A stretch of DNA of 64,000 bases from Candidatus Enterococcus huntleyi (GTDB lineage Bacteria > Bacillota > Bacilli > Lactobacillales > Enterococcaceae), in contig NZ_MAEJ01000030.1 in NCBI RefSeq assembly GCF_009933175.1, forward strand, positions 248,001-312,000. The letters run 5' to 3'. The notes below the pieces were generated by a model that was not told the origin of the DNA, ran no database searches, and worked only from the letters and a program-made list of their open reading frames with translations. How positions within the stretch are numbered: position 1 is the stretch's first letter; the number at the start of each line of letters is the position of its first letter. A program made the position numbers and the translations under genes. This document shows positions 25,072-33,320 of this stretch, piece by piece.

Positions 25072-25725
25072 ATGAGCGTTCAAGATTTTATGACAAAAAA
25101 TTTAGTGGTGGTTCAGCCGCAAACAAAAATTTTTGATGCGGTCGATTTAATGAAAAAAAACGATATTCACCGATTACCAGTCGTCGAAAATGATCGCTTA
25201 ATCGGCTTAATCACAGAGGGAACCATTCAAGAAGCATTGCCTTCAAAAGCCACAACTCTCAGTGTCTATGAGGCCAATTATCTATTAAACAAAACGACGG
25301 TTGCCGATGTGATGGTTAAAAATGTTCAAACTGTCTTACCTGAAGCGCTCTTAGAAGAAGGAATCAGCCTGATGCGTAAGAACAATGTTGGTGTCTTGCC
25401 TGTCGTCGATAGCCAAGAAAATTTAGTTGGAATTATTACCAACAATGATATTTTTGATGCCTTTCTAAAAATTACCGGCTATAAAGATGGTGGAACTCGT
25501 GTTCAAATTCAGATTGTTGAAGACCATAAAGGGATTTTAGCTGATCTGACGAAACTATTAGCGGACAATGACTTTAGTATTTTAACCGTTGTTGTGAATA
25601 GAAAAGAATTAGAAACGATTGTTGAATTACAGATTCAAACGAGAGAGACTGAAAAGGTTCAGCAGCTCTTAAAGGATGCTGGTTATCAGGTCTTAGAAGC
25701 TGTCTTAACGAATGAAGAAGACTAG
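25072..25725 (+). CDS. CBS-domain protein with C-terminal ACT domain (AcuB-like)
   Basis: 217 residues: two CBS motifs (about 1-58 and 74-133, DIHRLPVVENDRLIGLITEG and NNVGVLPVVDSQENLVGIITN) that usually bind adenine nucleotides, then an ACT domain (about 140-212, VQIQIVEDHKGILADLTKLL) that usually binds amino acids. It starts three bases after livF, in the same operon. A role as energy and amino acid sensor for the transporter is inference from position and domains. Confidence 0.82.
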   Translation: MSVQDFMTKNLVVVQPQTKIFDAVDLMKKNDIHRLPVVENDRLIGLITEGTIQEALPSKATTLSVYEANYLLNKTTVADVMVKNVQTVLPEALLEEGISLMRKNNVGVLPVVDSQENLVGIITNNDIFDAFLKITGYKDGGTRVQIQIVEDHKGILADLTKLLADNDFSILTVVVNRKELETIVELQIQTRETEKVQQLLKDAGYQVLEAVLTNEED

Positions 25726-25735
25726 TTAAACATTG

Positions 25736-25772
25736 AGAGTCAAAGTAGAGGAGACCCTTTTACTTTGGCTCT
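25736..25772 (+). terminator. Terminator of the liv operon
   Basis: AGAGTCAAAGTA...TACTTTGGCTCT (one G-T pair) with a 13-base loop and a modest T-rich tail. Confidence 0.7.
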
Positions 25773-25855
25773 TATTGTGTTCATCGGAGAACTTAGTGAA
25801 CTAGACAGATACAAATAAAAGAGAATATGGTAAAATAGGCAACGAGGTGAGAATT

Positions 25856-26089
25856 ATGTCAAAAAAAAATAAAGATATCGAAGTTCGTATGGAAGAAACA
25901 AAGAAATCAGTCAATGGTCAAGAAATTGAAGTTACTCAATTATTCATTGGTAAAAAAATGATTGGTGAAATCTTTACAAATGATGCCAAACATTTTGAAA
26001 TTTATATGGATAATGAATCTCAAGGCGTGACAAAAACTTTTGGTGAAGCAGTAGAATCAGTCATCCGCCAATGGAATCTTCACGACTAA
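25856..26089 (+). CDS. DUF2969 family protein
   Basis: A 77-residue charged protein with the family stretch QEIEVTQLFIGKKMIGEI and ending FGEAVESVIRQWNLHD. Resembles the DUF2969 family of Lactobacillales, of unknown function. ATG at 25856 after GAGGTGA; an in-frame GTG lies within that site. TAAAAT about 25 bases upstream could be its -10. Confidence 0.75.
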   Translation: MSKKNKDIEVRMEETKKSVNGQEIEVTQLFIGKKMIGEIFTNDAKHFEIYMDNESQGVTKTFGEAVESVIRQWNLHD

Positions 26090-26133
26090 ATAAATAACAT
26101 CTAAAAATAACTAAAAAAAATTAAAATTTCCTC

Positions 26134-26162
26134 TTGCAATAACACGCATTTTTATGTATTAT
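26134..26162 (+). promoter_or_regulatory. Promoter of the tRNA pair
   Basis: TTGCAA, a 17-base spacer and TATTAT, 30 bases before the tRNA-Tyr. Confidence 0.7.
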
Positions 26163-26191
26163 AACTAAGTCAGGTTTTTTACTAGACTTTT

Positions 26192-26275
26192 GGAGGAATA
26201 GCGAAGTGGCTAAACGCGACGGACTGTAAATCCGTTCCTTAGGGTTCAGTGGTTCGAATCCACTTTCCTCCACCA
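26192..26275 (+). tRNA. tRNA-Tyr (GTA anticodon)
   Basis: An 84-base cloverleaf with long variable arm as expected for bacterial tRNA-Tyr. Acceptor GGAGGAA pairs with TTCCTCC; anticodon GTA at 26226-26228; T arm GGTTCGAATCC; discriminator A and an encoded CCA. Only one base separates it from the next tRNA, so they are processed from one transcript. Confidence 0.97.
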
Positions 26276-26276
26276 T

Positions 26277-26348
26277 TGGGGTATAGCCAAGCGGTAAGGC
26301 AAGGGACTTTGACTCCCTCATGCGTTGGTTCGAATCCAGCTACCCCAG
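26277..26348 (+). tRNA. tRNA-Gln (TTG anticodon)
   Basis: A 72-base cloverleaf: acceptor TGGGGTA pairs with TACCCCA, anticodon stem AGGGA/TCCCT with anticodon TTG at 26309-26311, T arm GGTTCGAATCC, discriminator G. CCA is not encoded, unlike the adjacent tRNA-Tyr, so it must be added by the nucleotidyltransferase. Confidence 0.97.
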
Positions 26349-26354
26349 TTTCAA

Positions 26355-26386
26355 AACCGAATCAATTGATTCGGTTTTTTTTTACG
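26355..26386 (+). terminator. Terminator after the tRNA pair
   Basis: AAACCGAATCAATTGATTCGGTTT is a near-perfect palindrome followed by T8. Confidence 0.85.
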
Positions 26387-26525
26387 TCTTTTTTTATCTC
26401 TCGAAGGGCGCCTATAACTTTTCAAATAAAAAGATAAAATTACATAGAAATCAAAAAATAGCTTCAAAAAAAGAAAGGAAATCACCTACATTTAGGTAAT
26501 ATCCTTTCAAAAATGTCTAGGGTAA

Positions 26526-27131
26526 CTATTTTTCAATATCGATTCCTAAGACGGTTAAATGACCGTTGCCGACAAGCTTAATTACTAAGCGTGCCAAATG
26601 GTTAGGCGACATATCGGTGTTACTTGTGACCCACCAATGAAGCGTGCCAATGAAGATAGAGGTCATATACTCAATAATAAAGTCCATTGGGACCTCAATA
26701 TCGTTTTCCGTAATACGCAATTGCTTAAAAATATGATCATATTTATCGTAAAGAATTTCGGCAATCTTTTGACGAAGTAACTCATTGGATGAGCCGTCCA
26801 TCACCGTTAAAAAGAATTTTTTATTTTCGTGAATTTTGACGTAAATACCGGTTAAAACAAACTCCACTTTTTTGATTTGTAGCTTATTGCCTTCAATTAA
26901 TTGTTCTGGATCTAAAACGGACGTGAACGCAGAGACTGCTAATTCAAAAATTCGTTCATAGAGATCTGGTTTATCTTTAAAATGTGAATAAAACGTCGCA
27001 CGATTAATCATCGCTTCATCGGCAATGTCTTGAATAGTGACATTGTCATAGCCTTTTTCTTCGACTAAACGAATAAAAGCATCGACGATCATTTTCCTGG
27101 TTCGTATGACGCGCAAATCAGTTTTCTTCAT
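26526..27131 (-). CDS. TetR/AcrR family transcriptional regulator
   Basis: 201 residues. The N-terminal helix-turn-helix is at about 20-60 (VTIQDIADEAMINRATFYSHFKDK), then a helical ligand-binding domain. It is divergent from the large dehydratase-like gene, with 182 bases between them, and is the likely repressor of it. Two inverted repeats in that gap (27156-27180 next to its own start, 27237-27255 over the -10 of the other gene) are candidate operators. Ligand unknown; a lipid or acyl-CoA would fit the neighbour but is inference. Confidence 0.85.
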   Translation of the reverse strand: MKKTDLRVIRTRKMIVDAFIRLVEEKGYDNVTIQDIADEAMINRATFYSHFKDKPDLYERIFELAVSAFTSVLDPEQLIEGNKLQIKKVEFVLTGIYVKIHENKKFFLTVMDGSSNELLRQKIAEILYDKYDHIFKQLRITENDIEVPMDFIIEYMTSIFIGTLHWWVTSNTDMSPNHLARLVIKLVGNGHLTVLGIDIEK

Positions 27132-27155
27132 TCTGTGAACCTCCTAACAAATCAA

Positions 27156-27180
27156 ACAACAATTTTGTGTGTTTTGTTGT
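27156..27180. promoter_or_regulatory. Inverted repeat before tetR, candidate operator
   Basis: ACAACAA, 11 bases, TTGTTGT: 7-bp arms 25 bases upstream of the tetR start codon. Suits autoregulation by the TetR protein. Confidence 0.4.
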
Positions 27181-27209
27181 ATATCTCACAAAACGACGCG
27201 AATTGCGTA

Positions 27210-27238
27210 TTGAATTTTTCCTGATTTCTCAATAAAAT
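27210..27238 (+). promoter_or_regulatory. Promoter of the dehydratase-like gene
   Basis: TTGAAT, a 17-base spacer and TAAAAT, about 75 bases before the ATG. Confidence 0.65.
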
Positions 27239-27255
27239 ATACAATAGTAGTATAT
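27237..27255. promoter_or_regulatory. Candidate operator over the transcription start
   Basis: ATATAC-aatagta-GTATAT has perfect 6-bp arms; it overlaps the end of the -10 and the expected start point, a typical repressor site. Confidence 0.45.
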
Positions 27256-27313
27256 CAGACACTTTGTTAGATAATCAACAATCTGTCGAAAAAAAAGGAA
27301 GTAGGCGAAGAAA

Positions 27314-30300
27314 ATGACATTACGAGCTGGGATTGATGTCGGTTCAACTACTGTGAAACTGGTTATTCTGAATGAAGAGAACGCAACTGTCTTTGCGAAG
27401 TACGAGCGTCATTATTCAGATGTGAAAGCAGCAACTGAACGTGTCTTAAAAGAAGCACAAACACTAATTAAAAATCAAACACTAACAATGAATATCACAG
27501 GATCTGGCGGCATGGGGCTGGCAGATGTTTTAGATATTCCTTTCGTACAAGAAGTGATAGCTTGTACAAAAACCGTGGAAGAAATTATACCAGAAACAGA
27601 CGTCGCGATTGAATTAGGTGGAGAAGATGCCAAAATCACCTTTTTTGAGGGCGCTTTAGAGCAACGCATGAACGGTAGTTGTGCTGGTGGGACAGGGGCT
27701 TTTATCGATCAGATGGCCTCTTTACTGAAAACTGATGCAAATGGTGTTAATGAGTTTGCTAAAAACTATAAAAATCTTTATCCAATTGCTTCACGATGTG
27801 GGGTCTTTGCAAAAACAGATGTGCAGCCGTTGATTAATGAAGGTGCTGCAAAAGAAGACATTTCAGCGAGTATTTTCCAAGCAGTGGTGAATCAAACGAT
27901 TGCCGGCTTAGCTTCTGGACGAAAAATTAAAGGGAAGGTGGCCTTTTTAGGTGGACCGCTCTTCTTTATGTCTGAATTACGTAAACGATTTATTGAAACC
28001 TTAGATATCAAACCTGAAGATGTCATTTTCCCTGAAAATCCGCAATTATTTGTGGCGATGGGGGCAGCTTTATATTCTGAATCTGCAGAAGAAACAACAC
28101 TTGAAGGCTTGTTGGATAATTTAATCAATGGGGACCAAGAACAGTTGAGTCCTTCGGATACCTTGGAGCCTTTATTCCATAATGATGAAGAGCTAGCTGA
28201 ATTTAGAGCGCGTCATAATAAAGCGCAAGCCACAGAAAAAGACTTAGCGACGCATACTGGTGTGACCTTTTTGGGAATTGATGCCGGATCGACGACGACA
28301 AAAGTTACGTTGATTGATGAAGATGCTAACATTCTCTTTTCATTTTATGGTAACAATCAAGGGCAACCACTTGAAACGACTATGGAAGTCTTAAAAGATC
28401 TTTATCAAAAGATGCCGAAGGATACCTTTATCGGGAAAGCCGCGGTGACAGGTTACGGTGAGCATTTGATTAAGAATGCCTTGAAGGTCGACATTGGTGA
28501 AGTAGAAACCATGGCTCACTACAAAGCAGCCAATCATTTCCAACCTGGCGTTGATTTTATTCTTGATATTGGTGGGCAGGATATGAAAGCCATGACGATT
28601 AAAGATGGTGTACTTTCATCTATCCAATTAAATGAAGCTTGTTCTTCAGGCTGTGGCTCATTTATCGAAACCTTTGCTAAATCATTGAATTATGATGTAA
28701 AAGATTTTGCTTTAGCTGCCGTTGAATCGCGTAAACCTGTTGATTTGGGTTCTCGTTGTACTGTCTTTATGAATTCAAAAGTTAAGCAGGTGCAAAAAGA
28801 AGGAGCCTCAGTCGGCGATATTTCCGCTGGACTTTCTTACTCAGTCATTAAAAATGCCATTTACAAAGTAATCAAAATCCGTCGTCCCGAAGAATTAGGC
28901 AAGAAAGTTGTCTGCCAAGGTGGAACTTTCTATAACGAAGCCGTTTTACGTGCCTTTGAACAGATTAGTGAACGTGAAGTCGTGCGTCCGTCAATCGCAG
29001 GTTTGATGGGGGCTTATGGTTCAGCCATCATTGCGTTAGAAGATTATCAGTTTGGCGATGAAACAACGACGCTTTCATTAGAAGAGCTTGATGCGTTTAC
29101 TTCTGAAAAAGAATTTACCCATTGTGGTCTGTGCGAAAACAACTGTATGTTGACTGTGACTGTCTTCTCAGATGGTCGTCAATTTGTCACAGGAAATCGT
29201 TGTGAACGTGGTGCTCGAATTAAGATTAAGCGGGAAGAACGAAAAGTTAATTTAGTCGATTATAAATATCGTCGTTTGTTCAAATACCGGGCACTACGTA
29301 AAAAAGATGCGATTCGTGGATCGATTGGGATTCCTCGTGTCTTAAATATGTATGAAAACTATCCATTGTGGCATACATTCTTTACTGATTTAGGCTTTAG
29401 AGTGGAATTATCACCACGTTCAAATAAAGACTTATACGAAAAAGGCATGGATACCATTCCAAGTGATACTGCTTGTTACCCAGCGAAAATCGCTCATGGA
29501 CATATTCAAGCTTTAATCGATTCAGGCGTGCCGCGGATTTTCTATCCTGGGATTATCTTTGAGCGTCAGGAGACAGCGGGTGCTGAAAATCACTTTAACT
29601 GTCCGATTGTCCAAAGTTATCCAGATGTCTTAAGAAATAATGTTGATGATATTCGTGATGGAAAAGTCGATTATCGCAATCCGTTCCTAAACCTAGCGAA
29701 TGAAGAGTCAATGGTGGGCGTTTTAACCAAAAACTTTGCTGACTTAGGGATCTCAGAAGGCGATATCGCCAAAGCTCTTCGTCATGGTTTCGAAGAATTA
29801 GATGCCTTTAAACAAGATATTCAACAAAAAGGTGAAGAAACCTTAATGATGTTGAATCAAAAAGGGCAAAAAGGAATTGTTATTTCTGGTCGTCCCTATC
29901 ATCTGGATCCTGAAATCAACCACGGAATTGCTGAAGTCATTACCCAAGAAGGCTTCCATGTGCTGACGGAAGATAGTATCTCACACCTTGGTGATGTGGG
30001 TAATTTACGGGTTGTCAATCAGTGGGTTTACCACTCTCGTCTGTATGCCGCGGCTCGTGTTGTAGCAAAATCGAAAAACTTGGAGCTTGTTCAGCTGAAC
30101 TCATTCGGCTGTGGGATTGATGCCGTTACAACGGACCAAGTGGAAGAAATTATGGATCAATACGGTAAAATTTACACTGTTTTAAAAATTGATGAAGGCT
30201 CAAACTTAGGAGCTATCCGAATTCGTCTACGTTCATTAAAAGCAGCCGTTGGCGAGCGTGAAAAAATGAACTTCGAACCGGTTCAGCGTTTCGAAGAGCC

Positions 30301-31555
30301 CGAAAAGATTATTTTCACCAAAGAAATGAAAAACAAACACACCTTGCTCTTACCAATGTTAAGTCCGATTCACCAAAGCGGCTTAGTTGATGTAGCCTTG
30401 CAAGCTTCTGGCTATAATGTCGTTTGTTTACCCGCTGAAGATAATCAAGCGGTGGATATTGGTTTGAAATACGTGAATAATGATGCCTGCTATCCTGCTA
30501 TCATCTCGATTGGTCAGCTAGTCGAAGCGCTGCAAAGTGGCGAGTATGATGTGGAAAACACTAGTGTCATGATGACGCAAACCGGTGGAGGTTGTCGTGC
30601 AACCAACTATATTCCACTACTTAGAAAAGCCTTGAATGATGCTGGCTTTGATAAAGTGCCTGTTGTTTCCATTTCGATGGGGAACAAAGGGGTAGAATCG
30701 AATCCTGGCTTCAAATTTACTTTACCAATGTTAAAACGTGTGGCAATTGCCTTCTTATACGGTGATTTATTCGAACGTGTAGTTTACAGAACACGTCCTT
30801 ATGAATTAGAACCTGGCGTGATTGATGCCTTACATGAACAATGGTTGAAGAAAATCGAACCGAATATTCGCAGTGGTTCGTTGACTGCCTTTAATCGAAA
30901 CATGAAGAAAATTGTCCGTGAATTTGATGAAATTCCATTATCTGATGTTGTCAAACCGAAAGTCGGGATTGTCGGCGAAATCTTGGTGAAATATTCACCA
31001 ACAGCCAACAACGATATCGTGCGTTTACTAGAAGCAGAAGGTGCCGAAGCGATTGTGCCTGATATCGTCGGCTTCATGAACTACTCGTTGTATAACCAAA
31101 TTTGGAAGTACGACAACTTAGGGATGTCTAAACAAAGTAAGTTAGTGGCCCAATTTGCCATCCGTTTGATTGAAATGGTCGAAAAACCGATGGATAAAGC
31201 GTTAAGAAAATCTAAACGTTTTGACGGGATTAACTCGATTTACGATATGGCCGAAGACGCTGAGAAAATCTTATCAATCGGAAATCATACCGGTGAAGGT
31301 TGGTTCTTAACTGGTGAGATGATTGAACTGCTGAAAGAGGACGTCAACAATATCGTTTGTATGCAACCCTTCGGCTGTCTGCCTAACCACGTGGTAGGTA
31401 AAGGAGTTGTCAAAGAATTGCGTCGTCAATATCCAAAAGCGAATATCGCGGCAATTGATTACGATCCAGGTGTTTCTCTAGTCAATCAATTAAACCGAAT
31501 CCGTTTGATGATGGCTACAGCGAATAAAATGCTAGAAAAAGAAACAGTTAAATAA
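27314..31555 (+). CDS. 2-hydroxyacyl-CoA dehydratase/activase fusion protein, plasmalogen-synthase-like
   Basis: A 1413-residue fusion. Two ASKHA ATPase (BadF/BadG) domains come first: about 1-260 (GIDVGSTTVKLVIL, ELGGEDAKITF, NGSCAGGTGAFIDQMA) and about 320-575 (GIDAGSTTTKVTLI, DIGGQDMKAM, SSGCGSFIETFAKS). Then a Cys-rich segment (HCGLCENNCMLTVTVF ... GNRCERG, about 600-635), a DUF2229 domain (about 660-890) and HgdB-like dehydratase parts (about 990-1400). The ATPases should drive low-potential electron transfer to Fe-S clusters. Fusions of this kind in anaerobic Firmicutes and in E. faecalis have been linked to plasmalogen (vinyl ether lipid) formation; assignment here is by architecture only. 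Monocistronic, TetR divergent. Confidence 0.75.
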   Translation: MTLRAGIDVGSTTVKLVILNEENATVFAKYERHYSDVKAATERVLKEAQTLIKNQTLTMNITGSGGMGLADVLDIPFVQEVIACTKTVEEIIPETDVAIELGGEDAKITFFEGALEQRMNGSCAGGTGAFIDQMASLLKTDANGVNEFAKNYKNLYPIASRCGVFAKTDVQPLINEGAAKEDISASIFQAVVNQTIAGLASGRKIKGKVAFLGGPLFFMSELRKRFIETLDIKPEDVIFPENPQLFVAMGAALYSESAEETTLEGLLDNLINGDQEQLSPSDTLEPLFHNDEELAEFRARHNKAQATEKDLATHTGVTFLGIDAGSTTTKVTLIDEDANILFSFYGNNQGQPLETTMEVLKDLYQKMPKDTFIGKAAVTGYGEHLIKNALKVDIGEVETMAHYKAANHFQPGVDFILDIGGQDMKAMTIKDGVLSSIQLNEACSSGCGSFIETFAKSLNYDVKDFALAAVESRKPVDLGSRCTVFMNSKVKQVQKEGASVGDISAGLSYSVIKNAIYKVIKIRRPEELGKKVVCQGGTFYNEAVLRAFEQISEREVVRPSIAGLMGAYGSAIIALEDYQFGDETTTLSLEELDAFTSEKEFTHCGLCENNCMLTVTVFSDGRQFVTGNRCERGARIKIKREERKVNLVDYKYRRLFKYRALRKKDAIRGSIGIPRVLNMYENYPLWHTFFTDLGFRVELSPRSNKDLYEKGMDTIPSDTACYPAKIAHGHIQALIDSGVPRIFYPGIIFERQETAGAENHFNCPIVQSYPDVLRNNVDDIRDGKVDYRNPFLNLANEESMVGVLTKNFADLGISEGDIAKALRHGFEELDAFKQDIQQKGEETLMMLNQKGQKGIVISGRPYHLDPEINHGIAEVITQEGFHVLTEDSISHLGDVGNLRVVNQWVYHSRLYAAARVVAKSKNLELVQLNSFGCGIDAVTTDQVEEIMDQYGKIYTVLKIDEGSNLGAIRIRLRSLKAAVGEREKMNFEPVQRFEEPEKIIFTKEMKNKHTLLLPMLSPIHQSGLVDVALQASGYNVVCLPAEDNQAVDIGLKYVNNDACYPAIISIGQLVEALQSGEYDVENTSVMMTQTGGGCRATNYIPLLRKALNDAGFDKVPVVSISMGNKGVESNPGFKFTLPMLKRVAIAFLYGDLFERVVYRTRPYELEPGVIDALHEQWLKKIEPNIRSGSLTAFNRNMKKIVREFDEIPLSDVVKPKVGIVGEILVKYSPTANNDIVRLLEAEGAEAIVPDIVGFMNYSLYNQIWKYDNLGMSKQSKLVAQFAIRLIEMVEKPMDKALRKSKRFDGINSIYDMAEDAEKILSIGNHTGEGWFLTGEMIELLKEDVNNIVCMQPFGCLPNHVVGKGVVKELRRQYPKANIAAIDYDPGVSLVNQLNRIRLMMATANKMLEKETVK

Positions 31556-31583
31556 TCATCTGCTGATTTAAGTAGCAGACAGA

Positions 31584-31612
31584 AGAGTCGGGAACTATTC
31601 CGGCTCTTTTTG
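31584..31612 (+). terminator. Terminator after the dehydratase-like gene
   Basis: AGAGTCGG...CCGGCTCT (one G-T pair) followed by TTTTTG. Confidence 0.75.
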
Positions 31613-31746
31613 CTTTTCTCATTTACATGAAGTGACCTAGCCCAAATGATTATTTGTGCGATGGATGTTTCTACTCAAATTCATCGTTATCTGCGTTAAA
31701 ACTTGATATTTCAGCATTATTACCAATTAAATTGTTCGAATTATAG

Positions 31747-31775
31747 TTGTGAATTAGGTATATACCAGTTATAAT
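31747..31775 (+). promoter_or_regulatory. Promoter of the gntR gene
   Basis: TTGTGA, a 17-base spacer and TATAAT, 36 bases before the start codon. Confidence 0.7.
31757..31766. promoter_or_regulatory. HutC-type GntR operator in the promoter spacer
   Basis: The perfect palindrome GGTATATACC contains GTATATAC, which fits the HutC-subfamily consensus GTMTAKAC exactly. It lies between -35 and -10 of the regulator's own promoter, so binding should block transcription. Confidence 0.6.
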
Positions 31776-31810
31776 AAAAGGGAGAAATTGAATTTAAGGA
31801 GGAGACCCAT

Positions 31811-32518
31811 ATGCCTGGAAGTTTACCGGTTTATATACAAATACATGATCAATTAAAAGAAGAAATCGAAAATGGTCTTTGGAAGATTGGCGATCGTCTA
31901 CCTTCAGAACGAGAGCTGTCTGTCAAATTTGGCGTGAGTCGTATGACCTTACGTCAAGCCATCCAAACATTATCGGATGAGGGAATTTTAGAACGAAAAA
32001 TTGGTTCAGGGACGTATGTAGCACGAGAAAAAGTCCAAGAAAAAATGAGTGGAACAACGAGTTTTACCGAGATTATGGAATCACAAAATCGTGTTCCATC
32101 AAGTAAAACAGTCTCTTACTTTGTGACTTCGCCTAGTTCAAGCGAAATGGATAAATTAAATTTAGCAAAAACTGATTCCATTTTACGAATGGAACGCATT
32201 CGTTATGCTGATGGCGTGCCAATCTGTTTTGAGGTGGCGAGCATCCCAAATAAATTGGTGGAAGAATTTAGTAAGGCAGAGATTACCGATTCTTTTTACC
32301 GGACATTAGAGACAAAAGGCGCGAAGAAGGTCGGTCGGGCCAATCAAACGGTTTCTGCCATGTTAGCTTCTGAACGTATTTCTGAATATTTGGAGATTAA
32401 ACGGGGCGATGCAATCTTACGCCTTCGCCAAGTTTCTTATTTCGAAGATGGGGAACCTTTTGAATATGTTCGAACTCAATACGTCGGCAATCGTTTTGAA
32501 TTCTATCTAGAAAAATAA
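31811..32518 (+). CDS. GntR family regulator, HutC/UTRA type
   Basis: 235 residues: an N-terminal winged helix-turn-helix (about 5-72, GDRLPSERELSVKFGVSRMT) and a UTRA effector domain (about 90-232, ending GEPFEYVRTQYVGNRFEFYL). UTRA members such as NagR/YvoA usually respond to phosphorylated sugars. No sugar gene adjoins it and both ends carry terminators, so its targets lie elsewhere; autoregulation is suggested by the operator in its promoter. Start ATG after AAGGAGGAG. Confidence 0.88.
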   Translation: MPGSLPVYIQIHDQLKEEIENGLWKIGDRLPSERELSVKFGVSRMTLRQAIQTLSDEGILERKIGSGTYVAREKVQEKMSGTTSFTEIMESQNRVPSSKTVSYFVTSPSSSEMDKLNLAKTDSILRMERIRYADGVPICFEVASIPNKLVEEFSKAEITDSFYRTLETKGAKKVGRANQTVSAMLASERISEYLEIKRGDAILRLRQVSYFEDGEPFEYVRTQYVGNRFEFYLEK

Positions 32519-32521
32519 GAC

Positions 32522-32569
32522 AAAAAAGCTTCACAAAGGCTCAGCAATGAGGCTCTGTGAAGCTTTTTT
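32522..32569. terminator. Bidirectional terminator between gntR and yigZ
   Basis: AAAAAAGCTTCACA...TGTGAAGCTTTTTT is a 14-bp perfect stem with A and T runs on the two sides, serving both converging genes. Confidence 0.9.
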
Positions 32570-32600
32570 ATTTCTAAAGATTGACGGTTATTGTTGAAGA

Positions 32601-33233
32601 TTAAGAAATCAGCGTCTCGACATAGCTGGTTTCGCCTTCCTCAAAGGTGACTTGACCATTCAGAAGATCGGTGATGCTTGCTTGAAAGACGGCTAATTCG
32701 GCTTGATCGACCATCGCAATCACTGTGATGGCCTCTGTATATAGCGTCTCTTTTATCACATATTGATTGAGCTCTAGAAAGTTTTGAACTTTCCCTAATA
32801 AAGGATAACTAGTATGTATCAAGACTTCCTGCTGTAAAACGCCACGCACAAGCCCAATTTCGGCGATTGCCTGGGCAACTGCACCTGAATAAGCACGAAT
32901 TAGACCTCCAGCGCCTAGTTTGGTCCCGCCGAAGTAGCGAGTGACGACTGCCGCAACATTCATCACTTGATTTTTTTTGAGGACCTCAAGCATGGGAACA
33001 CCAGCTGTACCACTAGGTTCGCCATCATCGCTACTGCGCTGAATTGCTTGATTCTCACCCAGCACAAAGGCACTGCAATTATGATTGGCTTTCCAATGTT
33101 CTTTTTTTATTTCTTGAATGAAGGATTTTGCTTGCTCTTCGGTTTCAATTCGTTTTAAAAAACAAATAAATCGCGACTTTTTGATTTCAATTTCTGTTTG
33201 ATAGTTTTCTTTAATCGTAATATATTGATCCAT
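32601..33233 (-). CDS. YigZ/IMPACT family protein
   Basis: 210 residues. The N-terminal UPF0029 domain (about 15-120) has KKSRFICFLKRIETEEQAK, HNCSAFVLG and RSSDDGEPSGTAGVPMLEVL, with VVTRYFGGTKLGAGGLIRAYS following; a small ferredoxin-like C-terminal domain ends the protein. Family members are linked to translation regulation but the bacterial role is not settled. Converges on gntR. Confidence 0.9.
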   Translation of the reverse strand: MDQYITIKENYQTEIEIKKSRFICFLKRIETEEQAKSFIQEIKKEHWKANHNCSAFVLGENQAIQRSSDDGEPSGTAGVPMLEVLKKNQVMNVAAVVTRYFGGTKLGAGGLIRAYSGAVAQAIAEIGLVRGVLQQEVLIHTSYPLLGKVQNFLELNQYVIKETLYTEAITVIAMVDQAELAVFQASITDLLNGQVTFEEGETSYVETLIS

Positions 33234-33320
33234 TGTCCTTCACCCCTCACTAGCTAGTATAGGAAAAATAGCGCGAACTTTCAACTTGGTCATTTGAGAA
33301 TCCAGATGAAAAGAGCTCCT

